A stretch of 64,000 nucleotides of DNA from Hermatobates lingyangjiaoensis (GCA_026182355.1 JAPFBL010000575.1:92501-156500), one strand, 5' to 3'; positions 32,881 to 44,962 are shown, counted from the first letter of the stretch. Made by a program: numbers and translations. The notes: a model not told the origin generated them from the letters alone.

Positions 32881-34105
32881 TTAATTATATTTACATAATT
32901 TTTTTTTTATAAAATTATAATTTTTTATACAAAAACTCAATAAGGGCCAATACGAAAAAAATACAATGAAAAAACCAAATGCTTACACATTTTGTATTTT
33001 TAATATCAATAATAATAACTGTTTCTGCACTTCCACAAGTCATTAATCACTTCTTTAATACAGAGCCTCGTTTACCTGCCAGTTTTTACTAGTTTCTTGC
33101 AATTTCAACATTCTTATTATAGCCAATAGATGTTTATCACTTAATTATATTCAAACTTGAACTGTTCTTCATTTTTGACAAAATATTATTACAGACAATT
33201 AAAAAAAATATTGAATACAGTTCCAATCATATGAGATTTATTAAATGAAATACTCATTCTTTCTGTTCAAATGCATTTTAAAGTACTTATAATTAACTAA
33301 AGTACTATAATAACGTACTATAATTAATTAAAGTACTATAATTAACTAATCTATAATAATCTAGTTTCAATTTTAATATAGTAATCATCTTATCAAAAAC
33401 ATGTGCAATAATTTAACGCAATGAATGAAACTACTGTAACGTTGTATTTTTAAATCTCACTATGTTATTTGTAAAGACATTTTACAGTTTTATACATAAT
33501 ACATACATATAGAGTGGTATGACACACGAATTTAATTATTTCCTAGACGATCAAAGTATATAAAAAAAAATTGTATATAAAATATAAATTTTTGCCATAA
33601 CTATAAATGGAAATAGAATGGATTCCTTGTAGTTTTATGAATGTTCCCCCAAATATAGTTAACATGCTCTAAATACCAACCAAATATAGATTTAATGTAA
33701 GGTAAATTCAATTTATATTGTATGCATGATATATATGTGTTCTATAATCTTTTTTTTTGTTTAAATTTTCAAATAGTTGACTGTTTTGCACTCATACTAT
33801 TCTATTTGTGGGAGGCCAACCACAGCCGGTTAACTGTGAATTTCATAAATCTTTGTCGTTTTTTTAATGTATTTTATTGTTAAATAGATTCGATTGCATG
33901 TAATATATATATATATATATATATGGAGCATACTAAATAAATGGATTTAAAAAAAAAAGTGTTCTATAAAGCTAAAAATAATGAATTTAAAATGTATTCA
34001 TACATTTAGTTGGTAGTAATTTAAGTTAACTAATAATGGTTATAAAAACCAATAACTATTGCATACTTAGCAATATAATATAGTATATAATAACTACAAG
34101 AATTA

Positions 34106-34690
34106 TATGATGTAATTTTTTTGAGGGTTGAGGTCCAATGATTTTAAACTAGTCCTTTTGCCGACGTTTCGGCATATATTTATGTCATCTTCAGGGCTAC
34201 AACATGATTGTTTTACTATTAGCACTACTATTACTACTATTTAGGAATTTATTACATTTTAATATCTACAGTAACAAAGAGGAATTTATTGATAAATCAG
34301 TTATTTCGATTATGGATTTTTTTTGCCCAGCAAACAAATAGTAGCCATCATGAAACAGTAGTAAATAGGTCTGCTGCAACATAAACAGATTTCCAAGGTA
34401 ATCAAATAATGATCTCTATACTTATAAAATAATTCTAAAGCAATAGAATAATTATAACAATATCCTTATGTCAATGTATAAAAAAAAAATCCATAATCGA
34501 AATAACTGATTTATCAATAAATTCCTCTTTGTTACTGTACATATTAAAATGTAATAAATTACCAAATAGTAGTGCTAATTGTAAAACAATCATGTTGTAG
34601 CCCTGAAGATGACATAAATATATGTCGAAACGTCGGCAAAAGGACTAGTTTAAAATCATTGGACCTCAACCATCAAAAAAATTACATCAT
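34106..34690. repeat. PLE family L palindrome, long arms
   Basis: Arms of about 240 bp start ATATGATGTAATTTTTTTGA and mirror to 34690. Cores are at 34163-34194 (minus) and 34603-34634 (plus), with a 120-bp centre containing the AAACAGATTTCCAAGG block also found at 32780. Confidence 0.85.
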
Positions 34691-34699
34691 ATAAATATT

Positions 34700-36250
34700 G
34701 GGTCAAGAAAACAAATCATGATGAATACAAGAATTATATTTAAATTTATAAAACATCCCCCTAGAACGATATCTATGATATGACAGAACTTCTTATATGT
34801 AATATGGAGAAGTGCTAATGAGAATGTAAATTTAAAATTCATTTTTTTTAATTATTACTCAATTAACTTTCACTGTAAGTGCAGTAAAGGCAGATGGAAG
34901 GGCGATCGATGCGCCATCTACCGATATCATTTTTGTACTAGGTATTCTTATCTCATAAATATCTTTATATTTGAAATTGTAAATTATATTCATTATTCTT
35001 CCTATATAACAATAAAATCATATGTTGGGGGTATATAACTGGTGGTATTACTGTATACATATAAAGTAACATATACAATTCAAATTTATGGTAAAATAAG
35101 AATGCACAAAAGCACTACGCTAATCTATAATGTAATATTAACCATGTAGATTGTACTTCGTTTTCTTTTCTTTAATATTATAATTTGTGTTCTGTTCTTT
35201 TGATATTCTATCCATATACTATTCAAGAGTTTTTTATTGTAATGCATGTAATCTGAAGAAATTGTTTCTATGCTTAATAACGACAGAAATTATAAGCAAA
35301 AAATCTGCTATTAACTAATTGTTTTTCATTGTATCTAATCCTTAAAAACTTTAGATCTACTCTAAATCAATAGATTTTTTTTGAGAACTTCATAAAATTC
35401 ATAGAACTTCATAAAAGTTTTATGAAGTGAATGATAAATTAAAAATCTGTCGGCCATATTAATTGATTGATATACAACCAGTAATGTAATCGTTTTTATC
35501 CACAATTAATATTATTAAACAAATGAATTAGTAATAAGAAATATGCAAATAGTAGAAGGCACATTTGTACTTACGGATTGAATTGATATTTGAAGGTTAG
35601 ATGTAATTCGAGAGGACAATTATTGAAATCTAATTAGAACACAACCGACGCGTTACTATTAACGGTTAAAAAAGGCTAAATGACTTGCACTGTAATGGCG
35701 ACTAACAGTCCAATGCCACTTAAATTAATTCTTTTATACCTAGAATACTTTCTTTATTATATTATTATTTTTTAATTTAGTTGTTAAAAAAAAATATTTT
35801 GCAGATAAAATTAAAAATAATCAAAAGTTTATCTTATTATTTGGCAAATAATTTAATATGATGATTAATGTTTAATTTTGCTTATCAGTTATATCAATTA
35901 CGACAAACTTGTAATTCTGCTTATCATTTTAGACGGCCATGTTACTTTTAAAGCAACATCATACTATATCTTAAAAGAAGAGACTCATCGTATGATTAAA
36001 GGGTAATATGAGAATTATGTAAGAATTTATAATGATGACGCAGTTAAATTAGAAAATGGAAGTACGAGCACTGTAAACTACAATAAAACAACGCGAGAAC
36101 ATTATTACAAACTAGAAGGGAGCCAGCGTAGCCCAATAGCTTGCTTGCTCGCCTCAGGGCTGATATGTTACTACAGATTAGGGTAGCCCAGTGGCTAAAT
36201 ATGTAATATATTATTATATTTATTATATATTTTATTAAATTTATTATATT
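34700..36250. other. AT-rich sequence, nothing firmly recognised
   Basis: No coding or RNA gene seen. Around 36120-36205 the AGCGTAGCCCAATAGCTTGC and GGGTAGCCCAGTGGCTAAA stretches resemble A-box-containing SINE heads, but no B box follows. Confidence 0.4.
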
Positions 36251-36254
36251 ATAC

Positions 36255-37640
36255 TAATATTTTTAAATCAAAAGTGTACAAATTAGATTCGCGGATTTTT
36301 TCGTGCTCCCAGTCCACTGATTGATGTGTCAGCGCATGTTCAGGAAATAATATGTGGATAAATTAGATTGGCAGATTTTTTCATGCCGTCAGCAACTGAT
36401 TGACGTGTCATCGCATTTTCAGGAAATACAAAGTAGACAAATTAGATTTGTAGATTTGTTCGTGCTGTCAGTCCACTGATTGACGTGTCAGCGCATATTC
36501 AGGTAATAAAAGGTGTGCAAATTAGATTCGCGGATATTTTCGTTCCGTCAGTCCACTGATTAACGTGTCAGCGCTATTCAGGTAATAAAAGGTGTACAAA
36601 TTAGATTCGCGAATATTTTCGTTCCGACGTCCACTGATTGACGTGTCAGCGCATATTCAGGTAATAAAAGGTGTGCAAATTAGATTCGCGGATATTTTCG
36701 TTCCTTCAGTCCACTGATTGACGTGTCAGCGCATAATCAGGAAATAAAAAGTGTACAAATTAGATTCACGAATATTTTCGTTCCGTCAGTTCAATGATTG
36801 ACGTGTCAACGCATATTCAGGTAATAAAAGGTGTACAAATTAGATTTGCGGATATTTTCGTGCCGTCAGTCCCCTGATTGACGTGTCTGCGTATATTTTA
36901 GTAATAAAAGGTGTACAAATTAGATTCGCGGATATTTTCGTTCCGTCAGTCCACTGATTAACGTGTCAGCGCATAATCAGGAAATAAAAAGTGTACAAAT
37001 TAGATTCGCGAATATTTTCGTTCCGTCAGTCCACTGATTGACGTGTCAGCGCATATTCAGGAAATAAAAGATGTACAAATTAGATTCGCGAATATTTTCG
37101 TTCCGTCAGTCCACTGATTGACGTGTCAGCGCATATTCAGGTAATAAAAAGTGTACAAATTAGATTCGCGAATATTTTCGTTCCGACAGTCCACTGATTG
37201 ACGTGTCAGCGCATATTCAGGTAATAAAAGATGTACAAATTAGATTCGCGGATATTTTCGTTCCGTCAGTCCACTGATTGACGTGTCAACGCATATTCAG
37301 GAAATAAAAGGTGTACAAATTAGATTCGCGGATATTTTCGTTCCGTCAGTCCACTGATTGACGTGTCAGCGCATATTCAGGTAATAAAAAGTGTACAAAT
37401 TAGATTCGCGAATATTTTCGTTCCGTCAGTCCACTGATTGACGTGTCAGCGCATATTCAGGAAATAAAAAGTGTACAAATTAGATTCGCGAATATTTTCG
37501 TTCCATCAGTCCACTGATTGACGTGTCAGCGCATATTCAGGAAATAAAAGATGTACAAATTAGATTCGCGGATTTTTTCGTGCCGTCAGTCCACTGATTG
37601 ACGTGTCAGTGCTTAATCAGCAAATAGATTCCGCATAATC
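36255..37640 (+). repeat. 80-bp satellite, about 17 units
   Basis: Units contain GTACAAATTAGATTCGCG, TCCACTGATTGACGTGTCAG and GCATATTCAGG. Most units are exactly 80 bp, with 78-79 bp exceptions near 36560-36680. The first units are the most diverged. No spacers and no coding. Confidence 0.95.
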
Positions 37641-37979
37641 GTCAATTAGATTCCGTTTAATTTAAACTATTAATTATGATTTTAATGATTTCATAGAATA
37701 ATGAAAGATCCGTCTAGAGAAACATAAAATACTATGATTGTTGCTTCTCGAATCACAGGCGAGGCATTGCTTCCCTTGACTGCACGTCTATGATTATGAT
37801 ATAAAATATTAAATATGTTCCTTCCCTTACTTCCTTCCTTAGAAATCACACCTTCTTTTTTTTTTCCTTCTACACTTGCTGGATGTAAAAAAACCTGATG
37901 TACAATATTTTTATAATAGTAAAATAACCAAGGTAACTGATTATGTATACTAATAAAAAAAAATCAATATTATATCGGA

Positions 37980-38175
37980 AAGACGATCCAAACTGAACAC
38001 AATACGAGTTCAAAATCGAAGTAACACACATAGTAAAGAAACAGACTTCTAAACTCAAATTTTTGGTTCAATCCATCTTCAGCAGAAAAGAGATTCAGAG
38101 GGAGACCAAGCACGTTGAAGACGCAACGGTAAGTAACCCACCACCCACTTAGGTTATTTGCCGTTGCGCTTAATA
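37980..38175 (-). repeat. PLE family D-like fragment
   Basis: A diverged D arm with a minus core at about 38070-38092 (CTGAAGA, T, GG/CC stem, AAAATTTG). It is followed by an ACGCAACGG...CCGTTGCG inverted pair. Confidence 0.6.
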
Positions 38176-38224
38176 TAAATAAATTAACTTATACATTTTT
38201 TTCATGTTACTATAATTAATTTCT

Positions 38225-38310
38225 GTATTGATGTAGCCCTGAAGATGTCTACAAATGTAGACAAAATGTTGGCTTAAAGGTGTTTTACATTTTGACACTA
38301 GACCAAACAT
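38225..38310 (+). repeat. PLE family I fragment, decayed hammerhead-like motif
   Basis: CTGAAGA at 38240, extra T, a strong stem GTCTAC/GTAGAC, but box 2 reads AAAATGTT (G lost, ACGT decayed to ATGT). Confidence 0.6.
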
Positions 38311-38374
38311 CGATAAAAAAGAAAAACGTTATTGAATATAAGCGGTTGATTAGAAAATATATATATATATATAT

Positions 38375-38590
38375 ATCAATGATCAAACCACAATAAGAAA
38401 TGGGAAAACAAGACTAAGATCTTTCAACCGTAACAAGCGGTCTTCGTCAGAGTCAAAAACCCAACCAACTCAGTTTCTGACGAAGTCTCTGACGAAGACC
38501 GCTTGTTACTGTTGAAAGATCTTAGTCTTGTTATCCCATTTCTTATTGTGGTTTGATAATTGATTCTTCTTTCACGTGTTTATGTGAAAT

Positions 38591-38605
<15 letters not shown>
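38375..38605. repeat. PLE family F palindrome
   Basis: Full arms between (TA)n tracts (38358-38376 and 38593-38624). Minus core 38418-38452. The plus side has a repeated TCTGACGAAG (38476-38493) before its core, a small duplication. Confidence 0.85.
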
Positions 38606-38624
<19 letters not shown>

Positions 38625-38626
<2 letters not shown>

Positions 38627-38715
38627 TAAAATTCGAAAAAGCCATTTAAACTGGACGCAAATTAGTTCAAAAACGAAGGAAAGCAACACAGAGGAAAAGG
38701 GACATACTTATTAAT
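38625..38715. repeat. Palindrome S fragment
   Basis: Left arm only: CTTAAAATTCGAAAAA, CTGGACGCAAATTAGTTC, GAAAGCAACACAGAGG. It ends at AATTGTAAT before (TA)n. Confidence 0.6.
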
Positions 38716-38761
38716 TGTAATAAATATTAATTGTATTCCATATATATATATATATATATAT

Positions 38762-39455
38762 ATTACAGTTCAATGAACCAAAAGAAACATAGAGAAATTA
38801 AAAACACACATTTACAGTCTCTTATTTTCGGTTGAACTTTCTTCAGGAGAGGTAAGAAAGGGAAACCAAGCGCACTGGTACAGAGACGGTTGGAGACCGT
38901 TAGTTGGTCTTCAACCGTCTCTGTACCAGTGTGCTTGGTTTCCCTCTCTTATCTCTCCTGAAGACGGTTCAACCGAAAATTAAAGACTGTAAATGTGTTT
39001 TTTTTAATTTCTCTATGTTTGTTTTTGTACATTGAACTGTATTTGTCCATTTCGGATCGTATTTTCAACAAAAATCTAGTAAGTAGTAATTAGGGTCTCC
39101 AACCGTCTCTGAACCAGTGCGCTTGGTTTCCCTATCTTATCTCTCCTGAAGACGGTTCAACTGAAAATTAAAGACTGTAAATGTGTGTTTTTATCTTCTC
39201 TATGTTTGTTTTTGTACATTGAACTGTATTTGTCCATTTCGGATCGTATTTTCAACAAAAATCTAGTAAGTAGTAATTAGGGTCTCCAACCGTCTCTGAA
39301 CCAGTGCGCTTGGTTTCCCTCTCTTATCTCTCCTGAAGACGGTTCAAACCGAAAATTAGAGACTGTAAGTGTGTTCTTTTGATTTCTCTATCTTTCTTTG
39401 TCTATATTGAACTATTTTTGTCCGTTTTGGATCGTATTTCCAACGAAAAAGTATA
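38762..39455 (+). repeat. PLE family D palindrome with three tandem arms
   Basis: A head-to-head D pair (minus core 38822-38846, plus core 38958-38982) is followed by two further direct copies of the right arm. Plus cores at 38958, 39146 and 39333 are spaced 188 and 187 bp. Each unit runs CCAACCGTCTCTG, core, D tail, TCCATTTCGGATCG, TTTTCAACAAAAATCTAG, and back to the start. Confidence 0.88.
39333..39358 (+). ncRNA. Hammerhead-like motif, family D, third tandem copy
   Basis: CTGAAGA, C, GGTT/AACC, GAA, AATT, A: fully intact. The middle copy (39146) has a GGTT/AACT stem. Confidence 0.65.
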
Positions 39456-39544
39456 TATATACATAATATTAATAGATCTAATATTATAAACATTAGTAAC
39501 GGTCTCTTCAAACTGGATACTTTCGTTACGAGGGCAATAGCCTC

Positions 39545-39665
39545 TTCAAAGAGGGTTGACAGCTAGCGGATAGTTTTTTACTTTTTCTTACTGTACTCCT
39601 TTGTTTCCCCAAACATCCCTTTCTGGACATTAGTCCTTTCCTGTGCTTTCACCCTTTTAAAATAC
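39545..39665 (+). repeat. Segment shared with the hAT element interior
   Basis: GACAGCTAGCGGATAG, CCCCAAACATCCCTTTCTGG and CTTTCACCCTTTTAAAATAC match 11511-11632 closely and in order. Confidence 0.8.
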
Positions 39666-39717
39666 CACTCTTCCCTCCCACTCTTCTCAACTCCTCACCA
39701 GATGTTTTCTGCATCTA

Positions 39718-39815
39718 GTGTTCAGTTGGGTTTTTGACTGTGACGAAGACCGTTTGTTACGGTTGAAAGATCTTAGTCTTGTTTTCCCATTTCTTATTGT
39801 GGTTTGATCAGTGAT
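39718..39815 (+). repeat. PLE family F half-element
   Basis: Right arm from TTGGGTTTTTGACTGTGACG. The first box is TGTGACGA (CTGACGA lost), the rest is good. (TA)n follows. Confidence 0.75.
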
Positions 39816-39839
39816 ATACATATATATATATATATATAT

Positions 39840-39980
39840 TAGTATATTTAGGAAGCAGTCCTTCATTTATACAGGTTTGATTAAATAATACGCCATATTT
39901 ACGGTTGATTAGTTTCCTTGTGTATTTCTCAAGGGATCTGAATAATCTTCTTGTACAAACATCTAAATTGAATAGAACAT
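39840..39980 (-). pseudogene. PLE N-terminal coding fragment
   Basis: On the minus strand, FRSLEKYTRKLIN, then FNQTCINEGLLPKYTN, meeting (TA)n at 39817-39839 exactly after TN. It matches the fragments at 17.8, 18.2 and 20.7 kb. The other end abuts another (TA)n (39980-40032). Confidence 0.6.
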
Positions 39981-39989
39981 AGATATATA

Positions 39990-40035
<46 letters not shown>

Positions 40036-40139
40036 AAAGAAATTAGTTCTCTAGTAATTAAGTCCAAAAATGATAACAATTAACTTTACGTAATTCTTGG
40101 AGAACCAGTTTAGTACTTTCCATATTCACTGGTCGAAAA

Positions 40140-40670
40140 GAAATATCAGGTATATTGAAAATATATTTAATTTTTTTTTTTACCATAATATGTTTATTTA
40201 CAGAAATATTAATTGTATTCCAATAAAGATACATAAATTATTTTCTATATACGAATACGATTGATTTTTTTTTTTTTTGTTCAATCTTTACAAGAAGTAA
40301 AGAACTATAGAAGGGAATTTCTTCAGGAAATATGTTTGCTCTTTGCCGACTGTTTTCATACTCAATTTGTCAGACTATTGAACAATTTGAAAAGAACATG
40401 CATTTTTTATTTTCGCGTATACCTTTTTTTTTTTTTTGTTTAGTAAACCAACTGTGTGGAAAAGCAGTAAATAGAAGGTCATGGGGGGGGGGGGGGGTTG
40501 CGATTTGTTTTGGCGTTTTGCCGACTTTTCATCTTTTTTTTTTTTATATTCCTTGGCTTTTTTATTAAAATTAGTTCAACTTTTTTTCTTTCTAATTAAA
40601 AGAATAAATAAAAAAAAAAAGGATTGATTATCGAAGAAAACGCTATAAAACTTCATATTTTATGTTTTAC
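40140..40670. other. Unannotated AT-rich sequence with G and T tracts
   Basis: A G-run of about 15 lies at 40484-40498. No gene supported. Confidence 0.45.
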
Positions 40671-40676
40671 AATTGT

Positions 40677-41282
40677 AGGGGTAAAAATGCTAATGAAATG
40701 GTTTCTACATATAAAAATTTTTAATGGTATAAAAAAACAACGCGTTTCGAACACGTTGTGTTCATCCTGAGGCATTAACTATAACATACAATGACACCAG
40801 AGAGTTTTATCTATAGTACAAAGTAAATAATAGTACAAAATAAAATAAAATAAAATATTATATACAAATACAATGACACCAGAGAATTATCTATAGTACA
40901 AAGTAAATATAGTACAAAATAAAAATAAATAGTAAAAACATAATAAATAAAAAATATAGTACAAAATAAAAATAAAATAAAATATTATTTACAAATACAA
41001 TGACACCAGAGATACATAATACTAATTTCATCTATAGTACAAAGGAAATATAGTACAAAATAAAAATAAAATAAAATATTTTATTTATTAATAATAAAAT
41101 ATATTATAGTATATTAATAATATAATATATTAATAATATAATAGATTATTTTATTTAATAAAATATTATTTTATTTTATTTTTATTTTGTACTATAGATA
41201 ACTCTCTGGTGACATTGTATTTATTAGTTAATGCCTGAGGAAGAATACTACGTGTTCCAAACGCATTGTTTATAACATTAAG
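40677..41282. repeat. PLE family A palindrome with expanded centre
   Basis: The left arm (TGTAGGGGTAAAAATGCTAA) has a minus core at about 40742-40770, with its box decayed to CTCAGGA. The right arm has a plus core at 41236-41268 (CTGAGGA, box 2 CAAAC). The centre contains repeated ACCAGAGA, ATAGTACAAAATAAAAATAA blocks. Confidence 0.78.
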
Positions 41283-41870
41283 TTTTTATATGTGGAGACC
41301 ATTTCAATACCCTTTTACCCTACAATGAGTAAATACCACATAATAACTGATTGTACTACATATGTGGAGACCATTTCATTACCTTTTTACCCTACAATGA
41401 GTAAGTACCACATAATAACTGATTGCACCACATATGTGGAGATCATTTCATTACCTTTTTACCCTACAATGAGTAAATACCACATAATAACTGATTGTAC
41501 TACATATGTGGAGATCATTTCATTAGCCTTTTACCCTACAATGAGTAAATACCACATAATAACTGATTGTACTACATATGTGGAGACCATTTCATTACCT
41601 TTTTACCCTGCAATGAGTAAATACCACATAATAACTGATTGTACTACATATGAGGAGACCATTTCATTAGCTTTTTACCCTACAATGAGTAAATACCACA
41701 TAATAACTGATTGTACTACATACTCGTATGTGGAGACCATTTCATTACCTTTTTACCCTACAATGAGTAAATACCACATAATAACTGATTGTACTACATA
41801 TGTGGAGACCATTACATTACCTTTTTACCCTACAATGAGTAAATACCACATAATAACTGATTGCATTGTA
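41283..41870 (+). repeat. 72-bp tandem array of the family A end, about 8 units
   Basis: Each unit is the family A outer end: ATGTGGAGACCATTTCATTA, CCCTACAATGAGTAAATACC, ACATAATAACTGATTG. It directly continues the right arm of the family A palindrome. The 203-codon frame over it is a by-product of the 72-bp period. Confidence 0.92.
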
Positions 41871-42179
41871 AAGTTAGAACTTTACAACTGTTTTATGTCA
41901 TAGAAAAATTTATCTTATTTATTATTATGTGACTCGAAGTAAATGCTGTGTGTATTTGGTAGAGTAGTATTGAATATAGTATGTTTATTACGAAGTGCAA
42001 CCATGGTATGAATTTATACGATTCTTACAATACGTATGAATGGCGTTTTTTGTACAGTGCAAAGAAATACAATCGAACCTTCAGTTTCCATACTTCAAGA
42101 AACGAAACTTTCAAGTTTTTATACTTATTTTTCTTAAATTAAACGAATTAATTTTTAATTTAATTCAATTTTTTAATTT

Positions 42180-42709
42180 TTGTTATGGGAACTATAACTT
42201 TATTATGCATAAACAATATTATTATTATGTATTTTAATGTATAATGAACCTAAACTAACTGAATCCACCTTTATTTGATGATTGTGATTTAAAGCAATGT
42301 GAGACAGAGAATAGTGTAGCTATCCTCCCTTCTCATATGTCTACGCTACTCCAATTTCATTCGAATCTTTTCAAATCGGCCACTACAGTATTCAGTAGGT
42401 CTAACCCTACTAAACATGTTGAGAGTAGGCTGTATATCCTAAGGTACGTCTTGGCCTGCCGTCAACAGTTAGGCTAGGCTTTTTATTTGTTCATTATAAT
42501 GTATATTATGTATTAATAATAGTGTTTATTTAAATTAAATGTGTAGTGTGCTAAAGTAAATGAAATTGAGATAGCCTAGCCCTTTAGTGAGGTTATGCAT
42601 ACAGTACGTCTTGGCATGCTGTCAACCACTTAGCCTACCCTACCCACCATTAGGCTACCACTTACCAGTGTTACCAATTTCCAGACTTATCTGTTTCCAA
42701 ATCTGTCTC
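42180..42709 (+). repeat. Dispersed repeat T, copy 2
   Basis: Inverse counterpart of 25843-26085 plus 26770-27131. Here it is uninterrupted and leads straight into the 27-bp array. Confidence 0.8.
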
Positions 42710-44222
42710 GGTCTCTATCAGTATTGTAATTTGAGGGGTCTCTATCAGTATTGTAATTTGAGGGGTCTCTATCAGTATTGTAATTTGAGAGGTCTCTATC
42801 AGTATTGTAATTTGAGGGGTCTCTATCAGTATTGTAATTTGAGGGGTCTCTATCAGTATTGTAATTTGAGTGGTCTCTATCAGTATTGTAATTTGAGGGG
42901 TCTCTATCAGTATTGTAATTTGAGGGGTCTCTATCAGTATTGTAATTTGAGGGGTCTCTACCAGTATTGTAATTTGAGGGGTCTCTATCAGTATTGTAAT
43001 TTGAGGGGTCTCTATCAGTATTGTAATTTGAGAGGTCTCTATCAGTATTGTAATTTGAGGGGTCTCTATCAGTATTGTAATTTGAGGGGTCTCTATCAGT
43101 ATTGTAATTTGAGGGATCTCTATCAGTATTGTAATTTGAGGGGTCTCTATCAGTATTGTAATTTGAGGGATCTCTATCAGTATTGTAATTTGAGAGGTCT
43201 CTATCAGTATTGTAATTTGAGGGGTCTCTATCAGTATTGTAATTTGAGGGATCTCTATCAGTATTGTAATTTGAGGGGTCTCTATCAGTATTGTAATTTG
43301 AGGGGTCTCTATCAGATTTGTAATTTGAGGGGTCTCTATCAGTATTGTAATTTGAGGGGTCTCTATCAGTATTGTAATTTGAGGGGTCTCTATCAGTATT
43401 GTAATTTGAGGGGTCTCTGTCAGTATTGTAATTTGAGGGGTCTCTATCAGTATTGTAATTTGAGGGATCTCTATCAGTATTGTAATTTGAGGGGTCTCTA
43501 TCAGTATTGTAATTTGAGGGGTCTCTATCAGTATTGTAATTTGAGGGGTCTCTATCAGATTTGTAATTTGAGGGGTCTCTATCAGTATTGTAATTTGAGG
43601 GGTCTCTATCAGTATTGTAATTTGAGGGGTCTCTATCAGTATTGTAATTTGAGGGGTCTTTATCAGTATTGTAATTTGAGGGGTCTCTATCAGTATTGTA
43701 ATTTGAGGGGTCTCTATCAGTATTGTAATTTGAGGGGTCTCTATCAGTATTGTAATTTGAGGGGTCTCTATCAGTATTGTAATTTGAGAGGTCTCTATCA
43801 GTATTGTAATTTGAGGGGTCTCTATCAGTATTGTAATTTGAGGGGTCTCTATCAGTATTGTAATTTGAGGGGTCTCTATCAGTATTGTAATTTGAGGGGT
43901 CTCTACCAGTATTGTAATTTGAGGGGTCTCTATCAGTATTGTAATTTGAGGGGTCTCTATCAGTATTGTAATTTGAGAGGTCTCTATCAGTATTGTAATT
44001 TGAGGGGTCTCTATCAGTATTGTAATTTGAGAGGTCTCTATCAGTATTGTAATTTGAGGGGTCTCTATCAGTATTGTAATTTGAGGGATCTCTATCAGTA
44101 TTGTAATTTGAGGGGTCTCTATCAGTATTGTAATTTGAGGGGTCTCTATCAGTATTGTAATTTGAGGGGTCTCTATCAGTATTGTAATTTGAGGGGTCTC
44201 TATCAGTATTGTAATTTGAGGG
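42710..44222 (+). repeat. 27-bp minisatellite, about 56 units
   Basis: Unit GGTCTCTATCAGTATTGTAA plus TTTGAGG. Variants at a few fixed positions (GAGAGG, GGGATC, CTACCAG, CAGATTTG) recur in patterns that show block duplications. Because the unit is a multiple of three and lacks stops, a 574-codon frame runs through it (9-residue repeat GLYQYCNLR). I see no evidence of coding use. Confidence 0.97.
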
Positions 44223-44640
44223 TTGAGTATAAAGATAAAAATAATCTTCCTAATTTCTCTTCCGCATTAGCTCCAATTTCTGATGAAATTAAAAAAAAAA
44301 AAAAAAAATAGTTAATTCAGAGACAAAATACAACGTAATATTTACAGAGTCAGCATAAACTCAGTATAAATATGATTGTTTAGTTAATATCCTTTTTGGT
44401 TTGTTTAAATTATTTCAACTAGTTGTTAAAAAGACTCCGCGACAGCTGTCACAGCCATTCTCTCTTTTCGTAGTTTACCATTTGATCAAAGCTTTCATTT
44501 ATTCCCTTTCCTCTTCCATTTTTACTAGGTTCCCATTTTTTTTTTTTTTTTGTTTTTATAACAAGTCATCTTAAAAGAGCTTTATTTGTAGTTTCATTTG
44601 TGTTATTTTAACGAAAACAATATATTTATTTACAAATTAC

Positions 44641-44800
44641 TACTTATTCTGAGGTAAAAATGGATAAAACAAACAAAAGTTTACACACAAATGAAGTTTT
44701 ATTCAACAAATAACAATGCGTTTCGAACACTTTGTGTTCATCATCAAGAAGACATAGAAGGCTGTGGTGATGAAGGATTGGTCCAGTGAAAATAATTACT
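44641..44800 (-). repeat. PLE family B element, minus orientation
   Basis: Minus core at 44705-44737: TTGATGA box, GAACAC/GTGTTC stem, GAA, ACGCAT. The B tail CTTATTCTGAGGTAAAAATG is at the left end. It is the inverted partner of 47770-47975. Confidence 0.72.
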
Positions 44801-44962
44801 TGATGCCAACACCAACGCCATTTTAAAAGTTTCAGATTATGCACATATTTCGTCTTCTCGAAGGCAGATTTGATGCTGTTGGAATGAAACTCAACTGTTA
44901 ACTTCTTAACTAGAATAATAGGAAGGAACACTAAGACTACCTTGATACAACTAGCGATACAC

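Larger units (their letters stand above)
31890..33960. repeat. Large interrupted repeat flanking a family L palindrome
   Basis: 31895-31975 (CAAAACAGTCAACTATTT side) recurs inverted at 33775-33862. The neighbouring ATTGTTAAATAGATTCGATTGC segment and GGAGCATGCTAAATAAATGG recur in direct orientation at 32090-32158 and 33870-33950. An inversion inside one of two element copies would explain this mix. Confidence 0.6.

Noticed and set aside
36255..37640. CRISPR-like array
   Set aside because: Whole 80-bp units repeat with no unique spacers, in eukaryotic DNA. It is a satellite.
41292..41903. 203-codon open frame
   Set aside because: It is a 72-bp tandem array of a PLE end, and the frame follows from the period being a multiple of three.
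42587..44311. 574-codon open frame with repeated GLYQYCNLR
   Set aside because: It is the translation of a 27-bp minisatellite with no stop. The start lies in a dispersed repeat, and the single-copy counterpart at 25843 has no such frame.
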